Source: Pelargonium nanum (taxonomy: Eukaryota; Streptophyta; Magnoliopsida; Geraniales; Geraniaceae). From it: a stretch of DNA of 47,434 bases. The notes beneath the pieces were generated by a model. That model searched no databases, was not told the DNA's origin, and saw only the letters and a program-made list of their open reading frames with translations. The position numbers were made by a program, and so were the translations under genes. How positions within the stretch are numbered: the stretch's first letter is position 1; each line of letters begins with the position of its first letter. This document shows positions 12,113 through 23,400 of the stretch, piece after piece. The DNA lies in assembly GCA_036897485.1 (NCBI GenBank), contig JAYMTF010000177.1, positions 1-47,434 of the forward strand, in the 5' to 3' direction.

Positions 12113-13811
12113 CAGAGAGTTGACAGACTGGCACAGAGCCATCGCTAGCGAGAGCGAGCGAGCGAGCGAGCTCGGTCAAGAGAGAAGAGAAGATACGCTT
12201 CTCTCTCGGAAGCAAATTCATCAGCCAAACAGCTCCTCTACTACTCGCCGTTTCTCTTTCAAATTGAATTCAGGACTCTGCTGACCTGGCTCTGCCTCTG
12301 CCGGTTCGTCTCACGTCATCTAACTTTTTCCAGCTGTAATGCCACGTCATCGTCTGACCGCCGATGTTATATTAAATTAGATTAGAGTGGCTTGATTGGC
12401 TAATTTGTTTTGAAAATCAGTGAAAACACCAAAAATCGTTATCATATCGGTTACGTGTGATTTTGTTGTTTATCCACAATCTGATTAGGTTGTTGCCAGG
12501 CCAGATGGGATGGGACCTTCCAGTGCTAAGCATCTAGCTGTACGGATTTTTTTTTTTTTTTTTTTTTGTAACGTCAAATTAGTAAATTACTTGACTTGGT
12601 CTTTCAGTTGAATACAAATATAGCTTAACTTAGTATCAAAAGGTTTTCAAAATTGTACTTTATGTAATAAACATGCCTTGTCTTTTGTTGAATTATTCGT
12701 GAAGTTTTTGGAGGGAGTATATCAGACTTAGGTTAAGGTGGAACAACCTCTTGTCAATTAACTCACCGTTTAGTGGTATTGAGCTTGTACTTTTAAAAAC
12801 CGAAAAAAAGAATTATTTGTTAACATTGAGGAGAGTCAAATAGCACTGTTGCATAACTGAAATTGATCGTGGCCCAAAGCCTATACTGTAAACGATGTCT
12901 GGCGATTGAAATAATTTACCATTTCTAATCATCACTTAAGAAAGATACTTCTCTAACGAATCTTTACTAAATAAATAAACCGACCATCGCATTTTTGTTC
13001 CAAAACTGTTATGTTGAAATATTGCCAATGAAAGAAGAATAATGAATATTTACTATGTTTGACAATCAACAATCATTTTATTTGAAATATTTGATTCAAC
13101 CTAAATGAACTAGATGGATACTAAAAATATTTGAATTTGGATTGGAGTCCAATAATAGTGGTGAGTTTAGATTTGAGGGGTAGTTTTTTTTTTTTTTTTT
13201 GGTGATTGTGTGTTAATGGATGTTGATAACTTGGTTCATCTGATTGCAATGGATGGGATGGTTGTTGAAATGAGCTATGAAAAATAAGAAGAATGAAGTC
13301 ACACACAAACACAAAAAGGGTTTGAACTACATGGCTACGAAGATAAAGAACAAGATTAAAGACGAGTAAATAGAGAACCAATGGAAAAAAATGTTTTTAA
13401 AAGATTATGGGTCCCATTTGAAGAAAACAAAATTTTCATTCATTATTTTGAAAACATCTTTTTGACTTAAGCTAAGTTTTACTCACGAGAATAAAGAATA
13501 TTAGCCTAGTTATTTTTTATTTAGATTTCGATAACCTCTGAACATAGCGATCCGCCCTCACTATGAGTTAGCGAAAGCCAAAAACAAATTGGCTTAACTC
13601 CCATTTCTCTATTTATATATTGGATACAAGTTATCTCAAACTTAGTCACCACATTTCTCTTTGCACTTTTTAGCAAGCTATTTGTAGAAACAGAGCAACC
13701 TCTGTTGTTCCAGCAACCTCAAGTTGGGTTCCTTAACGACAAAGTAGAAGAAACAGAAACACCTTAAAGTTCCTTCACTCTTTTAGCGAAATAAAAAATG
13801 GAAACCATATT
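12113..13811. other. Intergenic region between MOB1 and the germin-like gene
   Basis: AT-rich, with poly(T) runs near 12547-12567 and 13185-13200. No credible gene. It holds the MOB1 upstream region at its left end and the 3' flank of the germin-like gene at its right end. I see no complete transposable element. Confidence 0.5.
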
Positions 13812-13817
13812 TTTATT
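13812..13817 (-). terminator. Candidate polyadenylation signal of the germin-like gene
   Basis: AATAAA on the minus strand, about 145 nt past the stop codon at 13961. Confidence 0.5.
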
Positions 13818-13960
13818 ACAGAATACCAATCTTTTTCTGACAAAATGCACCCATCAAGACAAGAACCAACCACAAACAAACACAAACATAAACACAAAGT
13901 ACTCAACACTCTTGCTCTTAGTCCTAGCTAGCTTGGCTACTAGAATCCAAAAAATACAAG

Positions 13961-14605
13961 TTAACCAGTGCCACCAAGAACACCCTTGAGCTTCTTGACC
14001 TGTGCATCATCCAAGAAAGTGGTGGCTTCCACCAACCCAGATGGCAAATCATTGGCAAACAGAGCAAAGTCCAGAATCTGCAGCCCCGGGCTCGCACTAC
14101 TGAAGCTCACAATCGCCACCGCCGGCGACTTTCCGGCGTTCACCTGGAAATGCAACAGCCCCTGCGGGAACACCATGATGTCACCTTTGTTCAGCGTCTT
14201 CACGTAAACCGCATTAGCAGAGGAAATGAATCCGGCACGGATGGTCCCTTGCACGACGAACAGCACCTCCGACGCTCCCGGGTGGGTGTGCATCGGCACC
14301 ACGCCGCCCACCGCCAGGTCGAGCCGGGCCAAGGAGACCCCCAGCCCGTTCAGGCCCGGAAACTGGGCCGCAAAGGCAGGGGTCACCGCGGCTTTGATGA
14401 TGTTTTGGGTGTTGCCTACCGTGCCCAGGCCGGAGTGGACAAAGTCGTCGACGGTCACCTTTGCCGGCTTCTTGCAGGAGAAGCCGGCAGGGCCTTCTGG
14501 GGCGGACGGGTCCGCCACGCAGAAGTCTTGGACCGAAGCATAAGTGAAGGAGCAAATAAAAAGAGAAAAGAAGATGAAAAGAACGGGAAGCGTCATGGTT
14601 TTCAT
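13961..14605 (-). CDS. Germin-like protein (cupin, secreted)
   Basis: Intronless frame of 214 aa, typical germin-like length. Residues 1-23 form a secretion signal (hydrophobic [18 protein letters not shown]), followed by [10 protein letters not shown], the usual mature N-terminus. Cys29 and Cys44 form the expected disulfide pair. Germin box 1 is [17 protein letters not shown], with metal ligands His106, His108 and Glu113; box 2 is [16 protein letters not shown] with His152, so the manganese site is complete. The KGD-like integrin motif region reads NKGD. No N-glycosylation sequon is seen, which is unusual but not unique. Known: germin-like proteins are apoplastic cupins; some act as superoxide dismutases or in defence and development, and oxalate oxidase activity is mostly confined to true cereal germins. 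The sequence resembles the dicot GLP/ABP19-20 group. The coding region is markedly more GC-rich than its surroundings. Confidence 0.95.
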   Translation of the reverse strand: MKTMTLPVLFIFFSLFICSFTYASVQDFCVADPSAPEGPAGFSCKKPAKVTVDDFVHSGLGTVGNTQNIIKAAVTPAFAAQFPGLNGLGVSLARLDLAVGGVVPMHTHPGASEVLFVVQGTIRAGFISSANAVYVKTLNKGDIMVFPQGLLHFQVNAGKSPAVAIVSFSSASPGLQILDFALFANDLPSGLVEATTFLDDAQVKKLKGVLGGTG

Positions 14606-14635
14606 GGTTAGTGAGATGAGAGTTGAAACGACCCT

Positions 14636-14644
14636 TTATATAGA
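14636..14644 (-). promoter_or_regulatory. TATA box of the germin-like gene
   Basis: CTATATAAA on the minus strand ends only about 31 bp before the first ATG (14605). If this TATA is used, transcription begins almost at the start codon and the leader is extremely short. The second in-frame ATG (residue 4) would then be an alternative start that keeps the signal peptide. Confidence 0.6.
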
Positions 14645-16888
14645 AGTGAATGTGTGGATATTTTGAGGTTCTATCTATATATCTATCTTGATGGGTTGGC
14701 TGATGTTGTTGCTGAGATTTTAGCATTTGGCCATGCACGAGAGATGATTTTTGTGCATGCAAGAAACGACAGATTTTACGCTGTGAAGCCCGTGATATTG
14801 TAACAACACAACAACAAGGCTCTTTTGGGTTTGGAAAGGGCACGGAGCAAAGGACAAGAGATACCAAATATCACGTATTTAAGTGCAAGTAGTAGCATAA
14901 AATGTTTGATTCAAGCTAAACAGTACTCATGCAAGATAAGCGTTTTCACGGTATTTATGATGATATTTAGGCACACAGTGTTATAGATTATGTTTCTAGT
15001 ACTGCAACAGAAGTGCAGTTATGTCAAATGTCAACAACCTTAAATCATGTACAACGAGTGAAACATTTATGGCATGAAAATGTTACCATCAGTGGTTATT
15101 GGCATTAGAAAGTTAGGAAACTTCTCAGATTACTTGGTTTGTATGAGTTTTTCAATCATTCTCAGTCATTATATCAGTTGATGACTGATTAAAGGACTCC
15201 AAATGTTTATGCACCTAGTGGTCCAATATGTGCATAACAAGACATTTTTTGACAGCTAAAAAAGCTGCACAGTCTTTGGATTGGTTGCTAATGCTACGAG
15301 ATTGAAAAATTGTGTGGATTACATCAATTCCCCATCTTCCACGGTTCCTGGATAGATAAGAGCACAAGAATTCTGACAGTTAATAATTGGTAAATTGCTA
15401 CAGAAGAATATGGTTTTGAATGAAATATCTATAACATGATAGCTTGCTCAGGACTATTCTAACACTTGAATGAAGCTTTGCTTTAGTATATAGTCAAATT
15501 CAACAGCAACAAAATTAAGACAAATGTTACACAAGTGAGTGATTAGTGATGAATTACAGTAGCAATATTAGGTATTACCTTGATGGGAAGCAAGAACACT
15601 TACATGCCACAATTGACAGAAAAATGAGCAATGGAGTCTCTACGTAGCAGTCAGTTAACATAGACAGATAGATAGGTCTAAGTCTAATATTACTACTTAG
15701 AGCGGTTGCCTTGTGATGTGCCCCTCGATCAGCCTCCAAATCAGACGCATCTCCAATCAACTATTTCAAACATTCAACTCATCCGACAATACATCTAAAA
15801 AAGTAAAACGAACTCAATAATAATTACAAATTTATAATACCCAACATGCAAGAAATTCAATTAAAATTCCTTAAACGAACGCTACCTTAAGGTTATAGCC
15901 CCTTCCTTTTTTTGAGAAGTGAGATGATGACGTGATCTAAGTAAGATTCATTCTCAAATTTAAATTGTTTCGTTTATTTTTCATTTCTCATATGTTGAAC
16001 TTTTGTCATCTTCATAAGCGATGCGATGCTCGAGAGGATTGTTCAACTTTCTCAAATACTTTATGAAGTACACCACGACATCCATACAAGATTAATATTT
16101 TACAACTTCAAAAGTAGAGGTTTTGAATAAATCTCACGTTGAGGAGCTGCTAGATGTACGGACCAAGGCTCCCAATAGAGAGGCTGAGCTAGTAGGTCGT
16201 AGATCCCTCTCCAAAACCAGGTCACTAAGAAAGGAGAGCGACGACATGACCTTAATCTTAAAATCAACGAGGCAGGACAAAAACTGAGCATTCTCCCTCT
16301 CACCCTGGAGATTGAGATGGAAGCTCGTGCCAAGATAACACTTCTTTTCTTTCATGTTTCATTTATTCGCATTTCATGTCGTATTGTGCTACTAATCAGT
16401 TTAACTCTTCAGTTTACGCGTTTTTGACATCTTCATTCTTTTATACTGGTTGAGGCAGAGGTTGCATAGTTATCACATGAGGTGTGGTTACAAGAATGTG
16501 ACAAGGTAATTAGCCTTTCGAAACCTCTCAGAATCCAGAGTAATTGGCCATATTATTGTCATTGTCGTTTATTTATACAAAAATTAATCAGACATACTAT
16601 TGATAATTCAAATAATGCTTTTCTTTGTCTTATAACAAGTATGTCAGTAATTTATGCATAATTATTTTTTTTTGAAATAAAATAATGCACTCGTTTCAAG
16701 ACAAAAAAATATATTAAAAATTAGAGCATTTATTTTAAAATGAATGAAGAGAGGGTAATTTATTTCACTCGTCTCACGTCCTATTAAGGGTTGGTTCAAA
16801 AACTCCACATTACATCTTGCAAGGTTCTTTTACATTTTTCACATAGGATATAGAGAATGCTGCATGATCTTTTTTTTTGTTTGGGTAA
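14645..16888. other. Intergenic region upstream of the germin-like gene
   Basis: About 2.2 kb with no gene I can support. The first few hundred bases should contain the germin-like promoter. A minus-strand frame at about 16100-16355 is short, has no recognisable domain and is not called. Possible old transposon debris around 15000-15300 could not be assigned to a family. Confidence 0.45.
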
Positions 16889-16897
16889 TTTTTTCTT

Positions 16898-18121
16898 GGG
16901 GTAATTGCATATGCCCCCTATGAAGTATCAAGGTTTTGCAAATGAGTACCCATAAGTATTTTAACATGCAGATACACCCCATAAAGTTGGTTTGGACCAT
17001 TCTGTTATAACACTGTCTATTTTAAATGTAAAATGACTAAAATGCCATTGCATTTTTTATTTATTTACTATTTTAGAAAATAAATAAATAAATTAAAAAA
17101 GGAAAAGAAATAAAAAGAAAAAAGAAAAAAATTGGTAGATCGATCGTCTTCCTCGTCTCGCCGGAAATTGTCGTCGTTCGTCTCTCTCTTGCCGGCAACG
17201 GAGCACGAAGCCACCGCCGCCGGTATCTCTCTATCTCCAGCACGAAACCACCACAATCGATCTCGGCCACCGTCGAATCTGGAGCACAGGAGATCGATCT
17301 CGAGCGGAGTTCTTCGTCTTCGTCTTCACCGTCGACGAGCGGCGACCAACGAGGAGCTCCAGATTTGCAGCTTGCCAATGGTGGTCTCGTCGGATCTGGA
17401 GAACAGATCTGGACGATCTGAGCACTCCGGCGAACCAGCAACTGAAGATGGTCCTCGGCAGAACACTCCGGCGATTAATTCCAGCAGTGGAGGCCTCGAC
17501 GGAGCATTTGAAGGTGGATGAGCTCGAACGGCTAGAGCATCGGAGCACCGTGAACGGCCATCATCGGATCCCGTCAGATCTGGTTCATGGTGAAATCTGA
17601 AATGCAGCGGCCATGGTGATGAGCTCTGGTCAGCCATGGCTACGAATCCGGCAAAAATTGAGATTTTAGGGTTGATTTTGGATGATTTTAATGTTAATGA
17701 TTTTAATTTTGGATGATGGTTGATTTTGGATGGTTTTAATTTTTAAAATGCTAAAATCAAGAACATACCCAAAATCCGACAAAACAAACTCAGATTCCGG
17801 CGAAAAAAGTTCAAGTTCCGGCAAAAAATCACAAATTCCGGCAAACATTTGAAGTTACCGGCAACCATTTGAAGATTTCGGCGCCAGAATCTTCAAGTGT
17901 TATGAACATATAAATGTAATAAAGAAGAAGGGTAAAATGAGTATTTCAAAAAAATAAGTTGTCATGTGCAAGACATGTTAGGAGAGAGAGTGATTTTTCG
18001 TTAGATTTAACTGAAGGAATGGTAGAAACCAACTTTATGGGGTGTATCTGCTTGTTAAAATACTTTAGGAAACTCATTTGCAAAACTGTGATACTTTATA
18101 GGGGGTATTTGCAATTACCTC
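16898..18121. mobile_element. Non-autonomous Mutator-like element (MULE) with long TIRs
   Basis: Left terminal inverted repeat at about 16898-17003 begins GGGGTAATTGCATATGCCCC; right one at about 18016-18121 reads, on the other strand, GAGGTAATTGCAAATACCCC. I count about 13 differences in some 107 aligned bases. The element is bounded by a perfect 9-bp direct repeat TTTTTTCTT at 16889-16897 and 18122-18130, the length diagnostic of Mutator superfamily insertions. Length 1224 bp; no transposase. The interior at about 17130-17640 is GC-rich and unlike the flanks, as in elements that have captured host sequence, but no host gene is recognisable. Confidence 0.88.
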
Positions 18122-18130
18122 TTTTTTCTT

Positions 18131-20120
18131 TTGCTAGTAGACCTTTTCTCCAAATTCTCCCACGAAACTCTTGTGGGAACTCAATTTCCACATGGGTCAA
18201 TCTCTTACTGCAAAGAGTAAAAAGAGTTTCTGAACGATATCATTTCCAATTTTTCCTTCCACCATTACAACACAATAATAAACATATGTTAACCAAACGA
18301 GTATTACATGTAATATGTGATTGAAAGAAGAATAAAATCATTGTTAAAAAACAAATGTTTGAGCAGCAAACACCAGTTGTTGAAAGAAGAAGAAAACATG
18401 CTTGATGGTTGACCAAGTTCAGTTGATGGTTGACCACATTAATTATATGTCTGATGGTTGACCTATTTTAGTTGATGATCAACACATAATCTAATGTTTG
18501 TAGTTTGATAGTCGACCATTGTGTTATACGATTAACTTTGTCCTTTTTTTCATGTTCGAACTCTGAAGTTTTGGATTTGTGTTGATGAATGTTTGAGTTT
18601 AGACTAATTTTGCTTCAATTTATGTAAACGTGAGCTCATTATTATATATATATAAATAATATTTTCCTAATAAATGTTATTTTGATTTTTACAACATTTT
18701 AAAATACTTCATTCATTTTGTACCTAACAAACTTATTATGAGCTTTCTCTTAAAAAAAACTTATTATGATCTTTCAGAAAAGACAATCTTATTATGAAAA
18801 TATCTTCACAAAACTCTGTTACCATCATATCATACCAAACAATACATAAAATAAAATGTTCATAGATTTTTACAAACAATTTACCGATAAATATATTAAG
18901 ATTGGAGGTACCAAACAAGCACTAAGTAGTCATAATATTTAAGTTCCCAATAAAAAAAAAAGAGGAAAAAGACTAACCTTTCCGTAAAGAAGTTTTTTTG
19001 GGGCAAGGGAAGGAAAGTTCACAAGAAAAGAAGTCCCTTTTTATGCTGTTTTAGTAAACAATGAACTGAAAAATTAGTGACTACATAACGGTAAATCTCA
19101 ATAAAATATTAGCCATAAACATATAGATTTTTTATTTTTTTTACATTGGATGCTAATGTTAACGCTAATAATGTTTACCAAACAAAAACGCAATAGGCCA
19201 TTAGTCATCGACTCATAGCACAAAAACACAAAACAAGTAGACAACAACAACCCAAACTGACTCTGTGTTTTTGTTATCATCCAAAACTCCTGGCAGGCAC
19301 AGACTGTTACTTTCATTTTCGACGAACACGAGGTCGATTCTCGCTTCTATTATGTTCCTTTCTTCTTCCAAATTTTCCCCAAAACTGAACATCTATTAAA
19401 TATTATTTATTTATTTATTCAATAAACAAATACTGCCCACTGTGGAGCCTCTTTTGCCTTGTTTCACACCATAAAGAGAGGAGCTTTCTTTACTATGGCC
19501 GCCTGAAACTCATCGTCTCCGATACTGTGATCCCTCTTCAATTTATCCATTTTCAGGAGGTGGGTTTGTTTTTACTTCATCAAAGTTCGTGTCTTTACTG
19601 CTTTAATTTGCTTACACAGGCACCAAATTTTGATTCTGAGACTGAATGTTTGTTTCTTAGTTTAATGGGTCTTTTTTGCTTCGATACGATGATCTTGATT
19701 GTGTTGTGGAACAAATTCGTGTATGGTAGGAGATAAAGATTGTCTTTTTTTGTTGGGTTGGTGGCCGGTAACTAATCAGTTCTAGAATTTTGTTTTGCTT
19801 TTTATATATAGGTTTGTTGATGGCCCATCATCAGTGAGTGTTTTTAAACTTTTGATCATGTAGTTGAATCGGACTGAGTTTGGAACTTTTTAAGACTGTG
19901 TGATAAATTTCCCAAAGTGGTAGGTGAATGAATCCAACTACAACAAGGACTGTAGGTTTTTGTAGGGCTCTATGCAAGTTCTGAAATTTGTTACTTTCTA
20001 TGCTGTAAACATGATTTATTCAGGAATCAACTGTTCTTAATATGGAGGTTTATTGGTTGTTGAGCTGGGGTTTTCACTACTCACTCACTACCTGTTTTTA
20101 GTTGAATCTCAGGAGTCCCC
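18131..20120. other. Upstream region and probable leader exon/intron of the DENN gene
   Basis: Contains the short tandem motif at 18398-18480 and otherwise no recognised element up to about 19400. The stretch near 19480-19559, ending at a good donor (GGAG then GTGGGT at 19560), is a plausible non-coding first exon of the DENN gene, because the first coding exon is entered through a 3' splice site (TTATGACAG, ending at 20421) only eight bases before the ATG. This leader exon is inferred, not proven. Confidence 0.4.
18398..18480. repeat. Short tandem TGATGGTTGACC motif
   Basis: TGATGGTTGACC occurs three times at about 18403, 18423 and 18451, with a degenerate fourth ('TTGATGATCAACA') after them. 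Intergenic, function unknown. Confidence 0.6.
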
Positions 20121-20127
20121 ATGTCTT

Positions 20128-20316
20128 TTTTTTGGGTTTAATACCATGAGGTGTCTTAAGTGGGGCCACAAACCTTTAAGCCGTTTAACCACACCCAAAC
20201 TAATCCTCATTCGAGGCTTGGTCACAGGTTAAAGTTCTCACCTTTCCCCATGGGTGTGTTGAGCGGGGATCAAACCCGAGTCTCGATGTCTTTGCTTTGC
20301 TGTTTGGTCAGTTCTA
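20128..20316 (-). mobile_element. tRNA-derived SINE (copy 1), in the DENN leader intron
   Basis: Read on the minus strand it has a Pol III B-box-like GGGTTTGATCCCCGCTC, then a body shared with the copy at 47279 (CAACACAC.., CTGTGACCAAGCCTCGAATG, GGTTAAACGGCTTAAA). It ends in ..TATTAAACCC and a poly(A) tail (the T run at 20126-20133). Candidate target-site duplication ATGTCTT (plus strand) lies at 20121-20127 and 20317-20323. The tRNA-like head is diverged around the A box. Confidence 0.8.
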
Positions 20317-20428
20317 ATGTCTTAGTGAGAATATAAATTTACCCAAAATGTTTTTTTTTTTTTGTAATGCGTTATATATGCTTCCTTTCTTCTTCTTTAT
20401 TTATTTGTTTTTTTATGACAGGAGAAGA

Positions 20429-23400
20429 ATGACAAACGATGAAGAAATGGGTAGCTCTGGGTGGAGCACTTCATTTTTCATGCAGACAACAGAAGATGTT
20501 GCTAGAGCTGTAGCTGCTGCCGCCGCCACTGCTGTTAGTTCTCCGAGGCCATCTGCGGTGATCTCATCAAAAGATGATAATGCTGACAGCCCACTTCAGA
20601 AACTACAGCGCCGAGTCACTAAAATGCTAAAAGACTTCTCCAGTCCTACTGAAGTGAAGAGTGTAAATTACAATCCAGAAATTCTAACTAGCCTAAAGCG
20701 TCAATGGGCAAACTTTCAATCGCAGTACTTGGTATGTTAACTCGCTACTTTTTTATGTTGAACCCTGTAGCTGAAAGTAGCTGCTGAAGCATATTAAATA
20801 GCATTTGTCAATCTTGATATACTACCTCCATCCAAAAATGAGTGTCCACTTTCCTTATTAAGTAGTTAGTTGTGTATGTGTTACCAAATACCAACACCAT
20901 CCTTAAGATAAGTTAGCTATAACCTCTTCAGTTTGTTACAACAAGAACACATGGGGTATAAGGAGGAAAACCCAACTCCAACTAACTTATCCTTATATTT
21001 TACAAAAATAGTAAAGTGGACTCTCATTTTGGGACGGAGGAAATAATATATATTCTATCTCACCTGTTTTATTTATTTATTATTATTGCAGGACCTACTA
21101 ATTCTTTTCAAATTTAGTTGTTCAATTTATTGTTACTTGATTATTGTGAATAATTTTTTGATAGGCTACTATATGAAATCATGTTGGAAGACACACTATA
21201 TACTTCTTTGTACAATACGGTCTGTTTATCATAAAACAATTAACAGATAACAATGAAAAATTTATTTGTGTTTCTTTAACATCTCTGGTATTTGGGATGC
21301 TTAGGATCATAGGTCTTTAATAGAGCCAACAAGGCTTTTTGAGAGCATGGTTGTCATTGGACTTCATCCGAACTGTGATAATCAGGCGCTTCATAGTCAA
21401 TATATTGCAAGAAAGTCTGAAGTTAATGGGAAATTACAGAGTGCACTTAGTGGCCAGCATCAGTCTCATGTTGGGCCCAATATTGAAGCTCAGGTAGGGA
21501 TTATTGTCCTCTTTTTTCTTTCTTTTTTCCTTTTTTTTTTCTGCAGTTACACATTTGAGCAATGAGATATGATACTTTATTTTTACTTTCAGATCTTATT
21601 TGTGTACCCTCCAGAAAAACAGCTGCCACTTAAAGATAAGGATCTTCTATCATTTTGCTTACCAGGAGGTGTGGAGGTTGATTCTTAATTCATCTTAGTT
21701 AATAGTTAGTCAGTCTTTCTTTCTTAACATTTTAAGTGCTTTTCGCCCAATTTTTTGTTATTTAGTTGGGTTGCGCTGGGGATTCTTTATTTCATAAATA
21801 TGTAACTAGTATGTTTAGCTGCTAACGTACTCATCTGTATGCATAAGACTGGAAATTGTGCTATCTACCATATTATTCGTAGTTATTGTGATTTAATCTT
21901 ATTAACGCAATTAGTAATGAAGTCCTGTTACTTCAAATTCTGTTGAATCAACAAGATGAAGTTTTATATGTTATCTCTGCTTAAGAAAGCTTCAATATCT
22001 GACATCTTGTCCATCTTACATTTGTTTCTATGTTTACAGATAAATCTATCTTTTCTCTTGGGTATTACTAAAATTGTTCATCTCATTTCAGGTCCATGCT
22101 GTTGAGAGAACTCCTTCAATGAGTGAGTTGAATGAAATACTTATTGGGCAGGTTATACATCACAACTTCCCTTCAACATGTTATTGTGTTCTTTCTTTCT
22201 GCCTTTGCAATTGGCTATGTAGAGCGTAGATGCTAAAGACAAAAAGTAATGAGCTCATGTCAGTTTACACTTTCATTTGGTGTTAGCTCTCTTGAAGCAT
22301 TTGTATCTGTTTCATATAATTTTTCAATGTTGAAATTCTTATTCTGATTTATGTATTCCAAAATTTCATATCCTATCTAAAACTAATAGTAATTGTGATG
22401 ATACCTTTGTGCAGGAACACCTTAAACAGAGTGATCAGTCCTTTGTGTTTCGGTTACAGGTAATAGGTGGATTACAATATTACTATTGTTTTCGCTTTCA
22501 TGCTTTCCCCCCCTGTTATTTAGATTTATAGACAAGAAGCATTGCATGTTGGATGATTATGAATGGAACTTTTACTGTGAGATTCCATCATACTAAATCA
22601 TTGTGTTATTCCACCAATCCCCCTGAGTGACCTACCGAATGCTCTTGCTTCTTTCGAGGACCTGAACCTGCAAAACAAGATTTCTCCCGGCTGAAGCCCC
22701 TCCGTATCTTAAGTTAGATCACACCCTCGATAATAAGATTAATGTTTTAGACCTTTAATGCCTACCTCCTCACTGTTTGCGCAATTGCGCTGCACTATTT
22801 GTATGAGGGTTGATCCCCAATCTCTGGCTATCACATAGTGTCTTCCTTGACTTGTGCGTGAAGCCATCTTCTTTGGACCTTATTGAGTTGAGGGTTTTGG
22901 GAAGGTTCGCTACGGGGCACCGCCCGTGGCTTGGTCCATTTTGGCTCTAGTGTGGGAGTTGTAACGCCCTTACCCAACACATTGGTTGTTCGTTATGTCT
23001 AATAATAGTTTGCTAGTGAATTCTCAACAATATCAACTCGTGCTGTTAAAGGTGAATTATTAACTTATTTTCCCTGGAAAACTCATTAAGTTGTCTTCAA
23101 GAACCTATTTTTTTGAGAAAGAGGGTCTCGAGTTGACGTATTTATGCTTTTGTCTATTCATTGGAATTGAGGCACTGTTTCATTATATCAGTTTATTTTG
23201 TCTTTTCACTTCAGCTAGGCCTTCTATCATAATTGATGTTCATCATTGTTACCACTTTCAAATTGCAATTTGTTATTTATCGTAACATATCTTCACACTT
23301 ATATTTATTTTGAATTTGCTCTTATCTCTTTGCTGGCTCATCTTCACGCATTGTTTGTTTTGTAGGTTGCAGATGATTCAACTTTGTATGGGTGTTGTGT

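Noticed and set aside
14150..14867. Several long frames overlapping the germin-like gene on both strands
   Set aside because: They are shadows of a GC-rich coding exon; only the 13961-14605 frame has a signal peptide and cupin motifs.
15000..15300. Possible copia retrotransposon fragment
   Set aside because: A loose resemblance of the translated text to a pre-integrase motif did not hold up; no ordered set of motifs.
16100..16355. Possible minus-strand gene fragment
   Set aside because: Two competing frames of similar size, no recognised motif, and no flanking exons found.
17132..17521. 129-codon plus-strand frame as a stand-alone gene
   Set aside because: Lies inside the Mutator-like element, Ser/Arg-rich, with competing antisense frames and no domain; treated as element cargo.
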